Shown: piece after piece, positions 31,275-38,695 of the stretch
Layout of the letters: every line of letters begins with the position of its first letter
Numbering within the stretch: the stretch's first letter is position 1
Source of the DNA: Desulfurobacteriaceae bacterium
GTDB lineage: Bacteria; Aquificota; Aquificia; Desulfurobacteriales; Desulfurobacteriaceae
Reading direction: 5' to 3'
Assembly: GCA_027068415.1 (NCBI GenBank)
Contig: JAMOTD010000013.1
Location: 1 to 38,695, forward strand
Length of the DNA: 38,695 nt
The notes under the pieces: generated by a model
Told to the model about the DNA's origin: nothing
Databases searched by the model: none
The model's input: the letters and a program-made list of their open reading frames with translations, nothing else
Program-made: the position numbers and the translations under genes

Positions 31275-31766
31275 ATGTACGTGAAAGAGGGGGAGCTCCC
31301 CGGAATAGGCAAGAAGTACACAATCAGAACCGAAAACGGTGACACGATTGTAGTCGTAATCCACTACACAGGAAAGCGGGAGGTTTACTACTTTGAGGAG
31401 GACAGCGAAGAGCCTACGGCGGTAATTGAGCTTACAGACGAAGAGGCCAGAACCTTAGGAACGATTTTAGTAGGCGCCCTCTTCCAGCCCACTTCAGACG
31501 AGGAGAAAATCGGCTTCCTGGTAAAACACCTCGTGTTTGAGTGGGTCAAAGTTCCCGAGAACTCCTTCCTTGCAAATAAGAGCATAAAGGAGCTTGAGAT
31601 AAGGAAGAAGTGGGGAGTTATTGTTGTGGCAGTAATAAGGGAGGATAACGTCATAGTCTCTCCCTCTCCCCTCTTTAAAATTGAGCCCGGGGATACCTTA
31701 ATAGTCGTTGGAAACCTTGAGAGCGTTAAGAAATTCGTTAAAGCGGTAGAGGAGAACAAAGGTTAA
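31275..31766 (+). CDS. KhtT-like RCK_C regulatory subunit of a K+/H+ antiporter
   Basis: Cytosolic regulator of 163 residues. Residues 1-70 match the small N-terminal domain of KhtT (ELPGIGKKYTIRTENGDTIV), and residues about 85-163 form an RCK_C domain (WVKVPENSFLANKSIKELEI, ending GDTLIVVGNLESVKKF). In Bacillus, KhtT gates the antiporter KhtU and responds to pH and cyclic di-AMP. GGAGG precedes the ATG. The antiporter gene starts 1 base after its stop. Confidence 0.87.
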   Translation: MYVKEGELPGIGKKYTIRTENGDTIVVVIHYTGKREVYYFEEDSEEPTAVIELTDEEARTLGTILVGALFQPTSDEEKIGFLVKHLVFEWVKVPENSFLANKSIKELEIRKKWGVIVVAVIREDNVIVSPSPLFKIEPGDTLIVVGNLESVKKFVKAVEENKG

Positions 31767-31767
31767 G

Positions 31768-32946
31768 ATGGAGCACTTTACGACTGTTCTTGCACTCTTT
31801 ATGACTGCACTTCTCTTTTCCTACTTTATTGCAGAGAAGTTAAAGTTCCCGGTAATACCCGTTTACATAATTGCCGGAATCGCAATCTCACTCTTTTACC
31901 ACGCTCACTCTGTCCACGTTTTTGAGGCCTTGGGAGTAATTCTCCTTCTCTTTTACATCGGCCTTGAGTTTTCACTGGCCGAAATGGAGAAAAACTTTAA
32001 GAACATTCTCTCGGTTGGAGCTGTTGACTTTATCCTCAACCTCTTTCCGGTATTTGCCGTTGCTAAGTTAATCGGCTTTGACTCAATCACCTCTTTCGTT
32101 ATCGCCGTAATTCTCTACCCCAGCTCTTCTGCAATCGTCTCAAAGCTACTAATTGACCTAAAAAAGCTCGCAAACCCCGAAGTTGAGCCGGTTTTGGCAA
32201 TCCTCGTCTTTGAGGACATAGCGGCGGCAACCCTGCTGGCGATTCTCGTTAACCTCTCTTCTGGAAGCCCCAGCTCCGTTGAGGTCTTAAAAGTTGTTAT
32301 AAAGATTGCAATCTTCATCTTCTTTGCAGTTGTCTTCGTAAAGAACTTTAACAGGGTTATTGACGCGGTTGTCGGAAAGTACGGAACGGCAACCGAGTTT
32401 ATGGTTCTTTTAATCGGAACCGTTCTCTTCCTGATGGTTGAGGCGGCAATAGGTTTCGGCCTGTCTGAAGCAATCGGCGCCTTTGCGGCCGGAACGCTCT
32501 TTGCTGAGAGCTCCCACAAAGAGAGGGTTGAACAGGTCGTAATTCCCTACAGGGATTTGTTGGGAGCACTCTTCTTCCTATCATTCGGCCTCTCTATAGA
32601 GCTCTCCAAGGTAAACTCCTCAATCATCCTCCCCCTTCTCGTTCTCCTTCCCCTCTCACTCCTAACGAAGGTGATTACGGGGCTCATAGCCGGAAAGCTC
32701 TACGGCCTCTCACTAAAGAGGGGAGCTTCTGCAGGCCTGATGCTCCTGCCTCGGGGCGAGTTCTCAATCTTAGTTGCCGCAACAAACCCGAAGCTCGTTC
32801 CCTTTACGGCCATATACGTCCTAATCTCCTCAATAGTGGGCTCCGTTGCTGTTAAGGAGTCGGGGAAAATCCTCTCCCTCTTCTTCAAAAAGAAGAAGCC
32901 AAAGAAGAAGAGCAGGCTTACAAAATCCCAACTTCTGGGGGATTAA
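31768..32946 (+). CDS. KhtU-like CPA2 monovalent cation/proton antiporter
   Basis: Membrane antiporter of 392 residues with about 12 hydrophobic segments and a basic cytoplasmic tail (FFKKKKPKKKSR). Typical patches are LLLFYIGLEFSLAEME and GLSEAIGAFAAGTLFAESS. Paired with the KhtT-like subunit it most likely exports K+ in exchange for protons. It is the second CPA2 antiporter of the window; the first (3918-5072) uses a full RCK-Usp regulator. tmk starts 3 bases after the stop. Confidence 0.87.
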   Translation: MEHFTTVLALFMTALLFSYFIAEKLKFPVIPVYIIAGIAISLFYHAHSVHVFEALGVILLLFYIGLEFSLAEMEKNFKNILSVGAVDFILNLFPVFAVAKLIGFDSITSFVIAVILYPSSSAIVSKLLIDLKKLANPEVEPVLAILVFEDIAAATLLAILVNLSSGSPSSVEVLKVVIKIAIFIFFAVVFVKNFNRVIDAVVGKYGTATEFMVLLIGTVLFLMVEAAIGFGLSEAIGAFAAGTLFAESSHKERVEQVVIPYRDLLGALFFLSFGLSIELSKVNSSIILPLLVLLPLSLLTKVITGLIAGKLYGLSLKRGASAGLMLLPRGEFSILVAATNPKLVPFTAIYVLISSIVGSVAVKESGKILSLFFKKKKPKKKSRLTKSQLLGD

Positions 32947-32949
32947 AGG

Positions 32950-33564
32950 GTGTTTATAACCTTTGAGGGAATTGAAGGGTGCGGCAAAAGTACTCAGGCA
33001 AAGCTCCTCTACGAGTGGCTCCTTGACAGGGGAAAGGAGGCGGTTCTGACGAGGGAGCCCGGAGGAACGCCTGCAGCCGAGGAGCTGAGGGAGTTTATTT
33101 TAAGGGAAAGGGAAGAGGTATTCCCCCCTTTTAGCGAGCTCTCCCTCTACATTGCCGCAAGGGGCTTCCACGTTGAGAACCTGATAAAACCCTCTCTTAA
33201 AGAGGGAGCATTCATAATATGCGACAGGTTCTCAGACTCAACCCTTGCCTATCAGGGCTACGGAAGGGGGCTTGACATTGAGCTCATAGAGAGAATGAAC
33301 AGGGAGGCCACCGGAGGGCTTAAGCCCCACATAACCTTCCTCATTGACCTTCCCGTTGAGGTAGCCTTTGAGAGGATTAGGGAAAAGCGAAAGGACAGGC
33401 TTGAGAAAGAGAGCCTTGACTTCCACAGGCGGGTTAGAGATGGGTTTCTGAAGATTGCAGAGAGGGAGAGGGACAGGGTAGTTGTTATTGACGGAAGGAA
33501 GGGAGTTGACGAGATTTTTAGTGAAGTTTTAAAGGAGCTCTCAAGGAGGGCCGGTGCTCTTTAG
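32950..33564 (+). CDS. tmk: Thymidylate kinase
   Basis: Phosphorylates dTMP to dTDP. The 204 residues have the P-loop FEGIEGCGKSTQ (5-16), the DR(F/Y) motif CDRFSDSTLAYQGYGRG and the lid region RIREKRKDRLEKES. The start is GTG. It overlaps holB by 11 bases, an arrangement common in bacteria. Confidence 0.96.
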   Translation: MFITFEGIEGCGKSTQAKLLYEWLLDRGKEAVLTREPGGTPAAEELREFILREREEVFPPFSELSLYIAARGFHVENLIKPSLKEGAFIICDRFSDSTLAYQGYGRGLDIELIERMNREATGGLKPHITFLIDLPVEVAFERIREKRKDRLEKESLDFHRRVRDGFLKIAERERDRVVVIDGRKGVDEIFSEVLKELSRRAGAL

Positions 33565-34369
33565 CTCTGTTGTAGGACACTCAAAACAGCTGGGAATTAT
33601 AAGGGAGCTGGTTGAAAAGGGGCTCTTCCCCTCAACTACGCTCTTTTGCGGGCCCGAAGGGGTAGGGAAGAGGCTGATAGGGAGAGAGCTCCTAACCTAC
33701 CTAACCGGCTCTCCCTTTTCGGTAAGGGAAATAGGGTTAGAGAAACCTCCTACGATAGAGGAAATCAGAGAGCTAACCGAGTGGCTCTTTACAAAGCCGA
33801 CGGAAGGGAAGGGGAAGGGAGCCCTCATAGACAACGCAGAGCTCATGAGGAGCGAGGCCGCAAACGCCCTCCTTAAAACCCTTGAAGAGCCCCCCGACTA
33901 CGCCTACCTGATTTTAATCGCAAGGAACGAGGAGGGCGTTCTTCCCACAATCCGCTCAAGGTGTAGAGTCTTCAGGTTCGGAAGGCTCAGCGATGCAAAC
34001 GTTGAGTACGTCCTTGAAAGGCTCGGAATTGATTACGACAAAAGGGCTATCAAAGTTTCAAGGGGGAGCCCGGGAGTTGCCCTTAAGATAGCAGAGAACC
34101 CCACAGTTTTAGAGCTCCTATCAGACTTTGTTAACCTTATGAAGAGCAAAAACAGGCTCAAGGAGATAACGGCTTTCTCCTCAAAGTTTTCAAACTTATC
34201 AAGGGAGGAAACTCTCCTCTTCCTTGACAGCCTTGAAGCGCTTCTGTCTCAGAAGGAGACAATTTTAAAGTGGGCAGATAAGATTGAAGAGGCCAGAAGG
34301 TTCTTAAGGTTCTACGGGAAACCCCAGTCGGTAATTGAGTGGCTTTTAATAGAAAAGCTTACCTTTTAA
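33554..34369 (+). CDS. holB: DNA polymerase III delta prime subunit
   Basis: Clamp-loader subunit, 271 residues. It has the AAA+ fold with a P-loop variant GPEGVGKR (33-40), in which Arg replaces the usual Thr/Ser as often in non-hydrolysing delta prime, the NALLKTLEEPP motif and the TIRSRCRVFRF (SRC) motif near residue 135. The start is GTG with AAGGAGGG upstream, inside tmk. Its last 11 bases overlap the convergent LuxR-type gene. Confidence 0.92.
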   Translation: MLFSSVVGHSKQLGIIRELVEKGLFPSTTLFCGPEGVGKRLIGRELLTYLTGSPFSVREIGLEKPPTIEEIRELTEWLFTKPTEGKGKGALIDNAELMRSEAANALLKTLEEPPDYAYLILIARNEEGVLPTIRSRCRVFRFGRLSDANVEYVLERLGIDYDKRAIKVSRGSPGVALKIAENPTVLELLSDFVNLMKSKNRLKEITAFSSKFSNLSREETLLFLDSLEALLSQKETILKWADKIEEARRFLRFYGKPQSVIEWLLIEKLTF

Positions 34370-34946
34370 TGTAGGGGTAGAGCTTACTGAAAAGGCAGAC
34401 CAGCTCAACCCTGTTTGAGCAGCCGGTCTTTTTGAGAAGTTGGTTAACGTAATACTTAACCGTCTGCTCGGTAACTCCGAGCTCCCGGGCAACCTCTTTA
34501 TTGGTCATTCCCTGAATCAGGTAGCCTATAACCTTAATCTCCCTATCGGTAAGGTTTGAGGCGCTGACGCTCTCCTTCCCAGCACTGACTAAGAAGTCCC
34601 TCTTAAACCACTTATCCCCCATAGCAACGGCATTTATGCACTTTTTCAAGAGCTCGGGCTTCATGTCGGGATAGACGATTCCAGAAAGGGGGTAGTTTTT
34701 TACGAGGAAGTAGAGCTCAACTTCGTCAAGCCCCGTATCAATTAAGAGGAAGTTAACCCCTTCTTTGTGGAGCTCGGAGATGGGATATTGGGTAAGTTTC
34801 GTCCTGTCTATAACAGCTACGGAGCTCTCCTCAATTGAAGAAGCAACCGGAAATCCAAGCTTCTCAAGGTACTCTCTAAAAGAGACTTCAAGAATGTAGT
34901 TATACAAAGAGACAAAAACGGCGCTCCCACCTTTCAAACCACTCAA
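34359..34946 (-). CDS. LuxR/NarL-type regulator with a degenerate receiver
   Basis: DNA-binding regulator of 195 residues. The C-terminal HTH is clear (LTDREIKVIGYLIQGMTNKE, then VARELGVTEQTVKYYVNQLL, about 133-175). The N-terminal 115 residues have receiver-like order but no acidic pocket at the N-terminus, so phosphorylation is doubtful; Asp47 (AVIDRTKL) is the nearest candidate. No sensor kinase is nearby. The start is TTG 34946 with GGAGGTG upstream. It could be an orphan regulator of a respiratory or stress response; target unknown. Confidence 0.8.
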   Translation of the reverse strand: MSGLKGGSAVFVSLYNYILEVSFREYLEKLGFPVASSIEESSVAVIDRTKLTQYPISELHKEGVNFLLIDTGLDEVELYFLVKNYPLSGIVYPDMKPELLKKCINAVAMGDKWFKRDFLVSAGKESVSASNLTDREIKVIGYLIQGMTNKEVARELGVTEQTVKYYVNQLLKKTGCSNRVELVCLFSKLYPYIKR

Positions 34947-35034
34947 ACCACCTCCACACCTAAAAGGGATTGGTTAGCTCAATTTTACAAAAAGGGTAAA
35001 ACTTAAAGTAGCGAAAAACAAACCATAGACAAAG

Positions 35035-35322
35035 TTAAAAAATCTCCTTCCTGTAGCCGACGATGAGGCCGGGGGAGAGCTCCTCAACGAACGAGACAAC
35101 CTTTTCAAGGGTCGCGTCAACGACCTGCTTGCTGGTTCCAACCGTCACAACCCCTATCACCGAGCTCTGCCAAGAATCCTGACTTCCGACTTCGCTTACC
35201 GACACGTTGAACTTCCCCTTCAACCTCTCAAGAACCTTCTTAACAACGCTCCTCTTCTCCTTTAAAGAGTGGGAGTGGGGAATGTGGAGCTCCAACTCCA
35301 AGTACCCTATAACCGAGGCCAC
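35035..35322 (-). CDS. DUF503 family protein (YlxP-like)
   Basis: Small conserved protein of 95 residues with the family signature ELHIPHSHSLKEKRSVVKKV and the later FNVSVSEVGSQDSWQSSVIG. YlxP-type genes often accompany infB/rbfA and are suspected ribosome-assembly factors; here they are not neighbours. It follows the 142-residue unknown by 2 bases. Confidence 0.9.
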   Translation of the reverse strand: MASVIGYLELELHIPHSHSLKEKRSVVKKVLERLKGKFNVSVSEVGSQDSWQSSVIGVVTVGTSKQVVDATLEKVVSFVEELSPGLIVGYRKEIF

Positions 35323-35324
35323 AG

Positions 35325-35753
35325 CTAACCCTCCAAGAGCTTATTCCACTCCTGTCTGATTGAATCCCTTATGTCCACATAGTCCTTCCCCTCTTCGTAG
35401 GCCTTCAATATGGCCGGAGAGAAGACCTTTTCGTAGAAATCCCTGCCCATCCTCTCAACTATCTTCTCGTCAAACTCCTTGGCGCTTGCCAACTTTTCCC
35501 ACCACTTCTGGGTAGTTTTACCCTCAAGGTACTCCCTCGTTGCTCCCCTGTACTTTAACCTGTGGCCGAAGAACTTCCTTGCGGCAACAACCTTAGCAAC
35601 GGCAAGGCCGTAGGCCTTTGCGTCCTCTTCGGAAAAACCGTACTCCTTCAAAGCCTTAATCCTGTTCCACTCTGCAAAGACGTCAAACCGTCTAATAGGG
35701 ACTTTCGGCTTTAAAATCTCTACTTTAACCTTTTTCTCAAGCTTCTTCTCCAT
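35325..35753 (-). CDS. Conserved hypothetical protein
   Basis: Not recognised. The 142-residue product is very charged and mostly helical, without signal peptide or membrane segment. It has a basic N-terminus (KKLEKKVKVEILKPKVPIRR) and an aromatic-rich middle (ARKFFGHRLKYRGATREYLE and TTQKWWEKL). The start has GGGAGGGAGAG upstream. It lies before the DUF503 gene and is divergent from rubredoxin with a 54-base AT-rich promoter region (35754-35807). Confidence 0.7.
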   Translation of the reverse strand: MEKKLEKKVKVEILKPKVPIRRFDVFAEWNRIKALKEYGFSEEDAKAYGLAVAKVVAARKFFGHRLKYRGATREYLEGKTTQKWWEKLASAKEFDEKIVERMGRDFYEKVFSPAILKAYEEGKDYVDIRDSIRQEWNKLLEG

Positions 35754-35807
35754 CTCTCCCTCCCGATTCGTTTATATTTAAGTTAAGTCATAAAAGGAGG
35801 TATAAAA

Positions 35808-35984
35808 ATGGAAGTAAGGCACAAACTCTGGAGGTGTACCGTCTGCGGGTACATCTACAACGTAGACGAGGGAGACCCCGATAACAACATACCTCCCGGA
35901 ACGCCCTTTGAAGCCCTGCCTGTTGACTGGGTTTGTCCGGTGTGCGGAGCCACAAAGGATAAGTTTGAGCCAGTTGACGAGTAA
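35808..35984 (+). CDS. Rubredoxin
   Basis: One-iron redox protein of 58 residues, cytoplasmic electron carrier and classic donor to superoxide reductase (gene at 312-647). The translation reads [20 protein letters not shown], then [20 protein letters not shown], then [18 protein letters not shown]. The two CxxCG iron sites and the aromatic core are intact. AAAGGAGG lies 7 bases before the ATG. The stop overlaps the next start as TAATG. Confidence 0.96.
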   Translation: MEVRHKLWRCTVCGYIYNVDEGDPDNNIPPGTPFEALPVDWVCPVCGATKDKFEPVDE

Positions 35985-36952
35985 TGAGGGCTTTAATAAT
36001 CAGGCTCTCCTCGCTGGGAGACGTGATACTGGTCAGCTCCGTCCTTCCCGCCCTGAAGGAGAAGGGGTGGGAGGTGGAGCTCCTAACATTTAAACCTTTC
36101 GGGGAGCTCTTTAAAAACCAGCCCTTCTTGAAAAGGGTAATAGAGGTTGAAAAAGAGGAGCTAACGGGTCTCAAAAGAATAAAAAAGTTCACCCGAAAAC
36201 TTGAAGGCTTTGACGCCGCCTTTGACCTCCACGACACCCTAAGAACCAAGATTTTAAGGCACTACCTCGGGTTTCCCGTTTACACGTACAGAAAAAGAAG
36301 TTTCTTAAGGCGGGTAATAACCATTTTTAAGCCATTTAAGGCAAAGTGGCTATTCGTTCCCGAGCTCTACGCCGAGGTTTTCCGAAAGGTGGAAGTGGAG
36401 ATTAAAAACCCCCGCCCCTACCTGAAAGTTGACGGAGAAGCCCTGAGAAAAGTCGGAAAGAAAATCAAGGGGTTAAAGAACCCCGTCGCCGTAGCTCCCG
36501 GGGCAAGGTGGGAGGGCAAGGCCTACCCGATTGAGAGGTTTAAAAAGGTAGCAGAGCTCTTAGTAAAAGAGGGCTTCACCCCGATTGCAGTCGGCGGAAG
36601 GGAGGAGAGGGAAAAGGGAAAGGCCTTAGAGGAGGCGGGGGCGGTTAACCTGTGCGGGGAGCTCTCTCTAAAGGAGAGCCTTGCTCTTATTTCTCTCTGC
36701 AGGGGAGTTATCTCAAACGACTCTGCCGTAGTCCACATGGCAAGGGCAGTAAAGACTCCGGTTCTCTCAATTTACGGCCCCACCCACCCGGCCTTCGGCT
36801 TTGCACCCTATCCCGACGAAGGAAAGGCCTTAACCCTCAACCTTCCTTGCTCACCCTGCTCTATTCACGGGAAGACCCGATGCAGGGAGAGAAAGTGCTT
36901 TGAAATTCCGCCAGAAAGGGTGGTTGAGGAGCTAAAAGGTGTTATAAAATAG
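35984..36952 (+). CDS. Glycosyltransferase family 9 (heptosyltransferase-like)
   Basis: Probable ADP-heptose:LPS heptosyltransferase, 322 residues. It starts with the GT9 pattern [22 protein letters not shown] and has the donor-binding motif ISNDSAVVHMARAVKTPVLSIYG (first part about 244-256), with SIYGPTHP typical. The late CSPCSIHGKTRC cysteines occur in WaaF-like proteins. It fits with gmhA at 7645 in core lipopolysaccharide synthesis. It is co-translated with rubredoxin (TAATG), with no functional reason evident. Which heptose it adds cannot be told. Confidence 0.87.
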   Translation: MRALIIRLSSLGDVILVSSVLPALKEKGWEVELLTFKPFGELFKNQPFLKRVIEVEKEELTGLKRIKKFTRKLEGFDAAFDLHDTLRTKILRHYLGFPVYTYRKRSFLRRVITIFKPFKAKWLFVPELYAEVFRKVEVEIKNPRPYLKVDGEALRKVGKKIKGLKNPVAVAPGARWEGKAYPIERFKKVAELLVKEGFTPIAVGGREEREKGKALEEAGAVNLCGELSLKESLALISLCRGVISNDSAVVHMARAVKTPVLSIYGPTHPAFGFAPYPDEGKALTLNLPCSPCSIHGKTRCRERKCFEIPPERVVEELKGVIK

Positions 36953-36972
36953 CCTTCCCAAGGAGGAGGGCG

Positions 36973-37962
36973 TTGAAGTTAAAGAGACTCCTTACTGAGT
37001 TTGCCGTAATCTTCCTTATAAGCTGGGTGATTGAGTTTGCCTACATGGGAATAAAAGGGGTCTTTGAGGGAACGACTCTGTCCCTCCTTGAGATTTCCCT
37101 CTCCTTTGATAACGCCGTAATGAACGCCGTTATCCTCTCCGGCCTCTCAAGGGTCTGGAGGAGGAGGTTCTTAACCTGGGGAATGGTCGTAGCCGTTTTC
37201 GGAATGAGGTTCCTCTTTCCCGTCTTAATAGTTTCCCTTACGGCAGGCCTCGGAGTGGGCGAGGTTATAAAAATAGCCTTTAAAGAGCCCGAGGTTTACG
37301 GCCGCTACCTTGAGAGTGCAGAGCCTTTAATCCTTGCCTTCGGCGGCTCTTTTCTCTTTATGGTTTTCGTCAACTGGCTCTTTGACGCCGGGAGGGAGCT
37401 CCACTGGATTAGGACTTTAGAGGAGAAGGCCGCAAAACTTGCAAAGCTTGGGGAAATAAAGCTGATAATAGCCCTAACGGTCATCTTTACCGTGGGCTAC
37501 CTTAAAAGAGAGCCCTCAATAATCCTTGCGATGATTTTAGGAGTTCTGCTCTTTGAAATAGTTCACTTTATAAAGAGCGCGATTGAGTACTTTAAGGAAA
37601 AGAGGGGAATAGATGCGGGGATAGGAGCCTTTATCTACTTAGAGCTCCTTGATGCCTCATGCTCCCTTGACGGAACCGTCGGCGCTTTCGCAATAAGCCA
37701 GAACCTTATAATAATCACCGTCGGCCTGTCTGTCGGTGCCTTCATTTTAAGGAGCTTAACGGTTTACTTCGTTGAAAGCGGTAAGTTAAAAGAATTTCCC
37801 TACTTGGAACACGGCGCCCACTGGGGAATAGGGGCGTTGGGAATAATGATGTTGCTGGAGCTCTTCTTCCACATTCCGGAAGTTGTAATAAGCTCCTTAG
37901 CCCTGATTTTTATCCTCTCTTCTCTCTACTCCTCAATCAAGCGGGCAAAACCTTTACTTTAA
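36973..37962 (+). CDS. DUF475 / TerC-like membrane protein
   Basis: Integral membrane protein of 329 residues with about eight to nine hydrophobic segments. The paired acidic motifs LEISLSFDNAVMNAVIL (about 39-55) and LELLDASCSLDGTVGAFAI (about 223-241) mark the family. TerC-related proteins are linked to metal (Mn2+) export or tellurite resistance; a role for this one is not known. The start is TTG with AGGAGGAGGG 3 bases upstream. It follows the glycosyltransferase by 20 bases. Confidence 0.82.
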   Translation: MKLKRLLTEFAVIFLISWVIEFAYMGIKGVFEGTTLSLLEISLSFDNAVMNAVILSGLSRVWRRRFLTWGMVVAVFGMRFLFPVLIVSLTAGLGVGEVIKIAFKEPEVYGRYLESAEPLILAFGGSFLFMVFVNWLFDAGRELHWIRTLEEKAAKLAKLGEIKLIIALTVIFTVGYLKREPSIILAMILGVLLFEIVHFIKSAIEYFKEKRGIDAGIGAFIYLELLDASCSLDGTVGAFAISQNLIIITVGLSVGAFILRSLTVYFVESGKLKEFPYLEHGAHWGIGALGIMMLLELFFHIPEVVISSLALIFILSSLYSSIKRAKPLL

Positions 37963-37991
37963 AAATAAAAGCCGCAACTCCATTATCTTCT

Positions 37992-38399
37992 TCAGAATGA
38001 ACTGGGCAGCCATAGGCTTTTTCGGGAAATCTGCAGAAACCTGTAGATCTGAAGCACATTCCTTCTTAAAATTCTCACATCCTTTTCAGAAATGACAAAG
38101 TAAGGGCCCTCCCCAAAGAAGGAATCGGCCACCTGCACCACCTTACCGCACTTTGAAAAAGCAACAGGGATAGCCTTCGACAGAAAGTCTGGCGCCTTTT
38201 TACTCCCCACGAAAGTTTTACTCTGGAGTTCTTTTCTCTTAAATCTCTTCAAAATTCTGTTAAAAAGACTGTAAATCTGACTCTCAAACACTTTGCAATC
38301 CGCTCTAATAACAGTAGGGTTCAGCTTCTCCAGGCTCTTAAAGTCTTCATCGGTAGCCATAACCGGCAAGTTTTCAAGATTTACAGAAATGTTGCTAAG
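37992..38399 (-). pseudogene. Fragment of an unrecognised gene, probably truncated by the adjacent IS
   Basis: The minus frame is open from inside the insertion sequence to the stop at 37992. Possible starts (TTG 38369, ATG 38360) have no ribosome binding site, and the frame continues coding-like upstream (SNISVNLENLPVMATDEDFK), up to the IS end. So it is probably the C-terminal ~135 residues of a longer protein whose 5' end was displaced by the IS. I do not recognise the domain; GPYFVISEKDVRILRRNVLQ is the most distinctive stretch. A short intact gene remains possible. Confidence 0.5.
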
Positions 38400-38403
38400 A
38401 AAG

Positions 38404-38423
38404 CCCTGCTTTTTAAAGCAGGG
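38404..38423 (+). repeat. Left-end hairpin of an IS200/IS605-type element
   Basis: CCCTGCTTT and AAAGCAGGG form a perfect 9-bp stem with a 2-base loop, 34 bases before the tnpB start. Subterminal hairpins of this kind are the recognition sites of IS200/IS605 ends. The exact cleavage point to its left cannot be set. Confidence 0.65.
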
Positions 38424-38446
38424 ATGAATTAGGGGAGGTGGGGGGT

Positions 38447-38452
38447 TATAAT
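38447..38452 (+). promoter_or_regulatory. -10 element of tnpB
   Basis: TATAAT 5 bases before the ATG at 38458, suggesting a very short or absent leader, or a start at the second ATG (38464). A G-rich tract (38432-38445) lies directly upstream. Confidence 0.4.
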
Positions 38453-38457
38453 AGAGA

Positions 38458-38695
38458 ATGAAGATGAAGACAGAAAAAGCTCAAAAGATTAAAGAAACTT
38501 TAAGTGCAACCAAACAGCGTAGGAAAAGTCAAGTCCCGAGGGTCTATCAGCTTAAACTCCACAATCTCTCTAAAAGAGATGAGGAGAGATTAAACAGGCT
38601 CTTTCTTGAAGCCAAGTGGCTGTATAACTACATCGTTGCGAACATTGAGAACCGATTAAACAACAATGCTTGGAAGCTTAAAGAAGTAGAGATTA
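38458..38695 (+). CDS. tnpB: IS200/IS605 OrfB (TnpB) N-terminal part, cut by the window edge
   Basis: Seventy-nine codons to the right edge. The translation has the OrfB N-terminal helix-turn-helix pattern (VYQLKLHNLSKRDEERLNRL, then FLEAKWLYNYIVANIENRL). TnpB is the RNA-guided nuclease of these elements; catalytic RuvC residues and any guide RNA lie beyond the window. The codon choice (AAA, ATT, TTA rich) is more AT-rich than the neighbouring genes, as expected of a mobile element. Confidence 0.85.
   Translation, partial: MKMKTEKAQKIKETLSATKQRRKSQVPRVYQLKLHNLSKRDEERLNRLFLEAKWLYNYIVANIENRLNNNAWKLKEVEI

Noticed and set aside
1-38695. CRISPR array, tRNA, rRNA or replication origin
   Set aside because: No regularly spaced repeats, cloverleaf-like sequence, rRNA segment or clustered DnaA boxes were noticed in reading the window; a covariance-model scan would be decisive.

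Overview
The window most likely comes from a thermophilic, nitrate-ammonifying member of the Aquificota, family Desulfurobacteriaceae (a Thermovibrio-like organism). The reasons are the nap gene order (napC-napM-napA-napD-napG-napH, with no napB or napEF), two octaheme hydroxylamine-oxidoreductase-type cytochromes and no visible NrfA, a minimal sufC-sufB iron-sulfur system, superoxide reductase and rubredoxin, purine-rich coding strands with Glu/Lys/Arg/Val-rich proteins, and very tight gene packing with many ATGA overlaps. The assignment is inferred from gene content and not from a database search.

Layout, left to right. Positions 1-311 have no convincing gene. 312-2356 (minus) is a sufC-sufB-superoxide reductase operon. 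2510-6760 (plus) is an operon of an RCK/Usp regulator, a CPA2 cation/proton antiporter and an archaeal-type radical SAM protein; it converges on the next operon through a perfect palindrome. 6773-11948 (minus) is a long housekeeping operon: dedA-like, trpA, tatA, tatC, rho, gmhA and a DhnA/ADH-synthase-type aldolase. 12018-12633 (plus) holds rpmE and a ThyX-like protein without its catalytic core. 12602-15570 (minus) encodes a Trm10-like SPOUT protein, cysteine synthase and a FliK-like orphan. 15598-17458 (plus) is argJ-coaX.

17476-28765 (minus) is the respiratory heart of the window. Going downstream it holds octaheme cytochrome 2, a SurA_N-only periplasmic protein, octaheme cytochrome 1, two TPR proteins (one a lipoprotein), napC, napM, napA, napD, napG, napH and a small monoheme cytochrome c. 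Strong G-tract hairpin terminators and recognisable promoters divide it into several transcription units. The inferred pathway is quinol to NapC or NapGH, then NapM and/or the small cytochrome, then NapA for nitrate to nitrite. One or both octaheme proteins would then carry out nitrite and/or hydroxylamine reduction. The Tat translocase that NapA and NapG need is encoded at 9543-10537.

28978-34369 (plus) is a seven-gene operon, ricT, rlmN-like, DUF3365 heme lipoprotein, khtT-like, khtU-like antiporter, tmk and holB. It keeps the tmk/holB/ricT neighbourhood known from Firmicutes but contains a K+ efflux module. 34359-35753 (minus) has a LuxR-type regulator, a DUF503 protein and an unknown protein. 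35808-37962 (plus) has a 58-residue rubredoxin, a family 9 glycosyltransferase and a DUF475/TerC-like membrane protein. The right edge holds a minus-strand fragment that looks truncated, next to the left end and first 79 codons of an IS200/IS605-type tnpB.

The most unusual items are the paired octaheme cytochromes with TPR and SurA_N partners, the ThyX-like protein lacking the ThyX motif, the KhtTU module inside the ricT-tmk-holB operon, two apparently archaeal-type genes (Trm10-like and COG1031-type radical SAM), and a striking local excess of GAGCTC.
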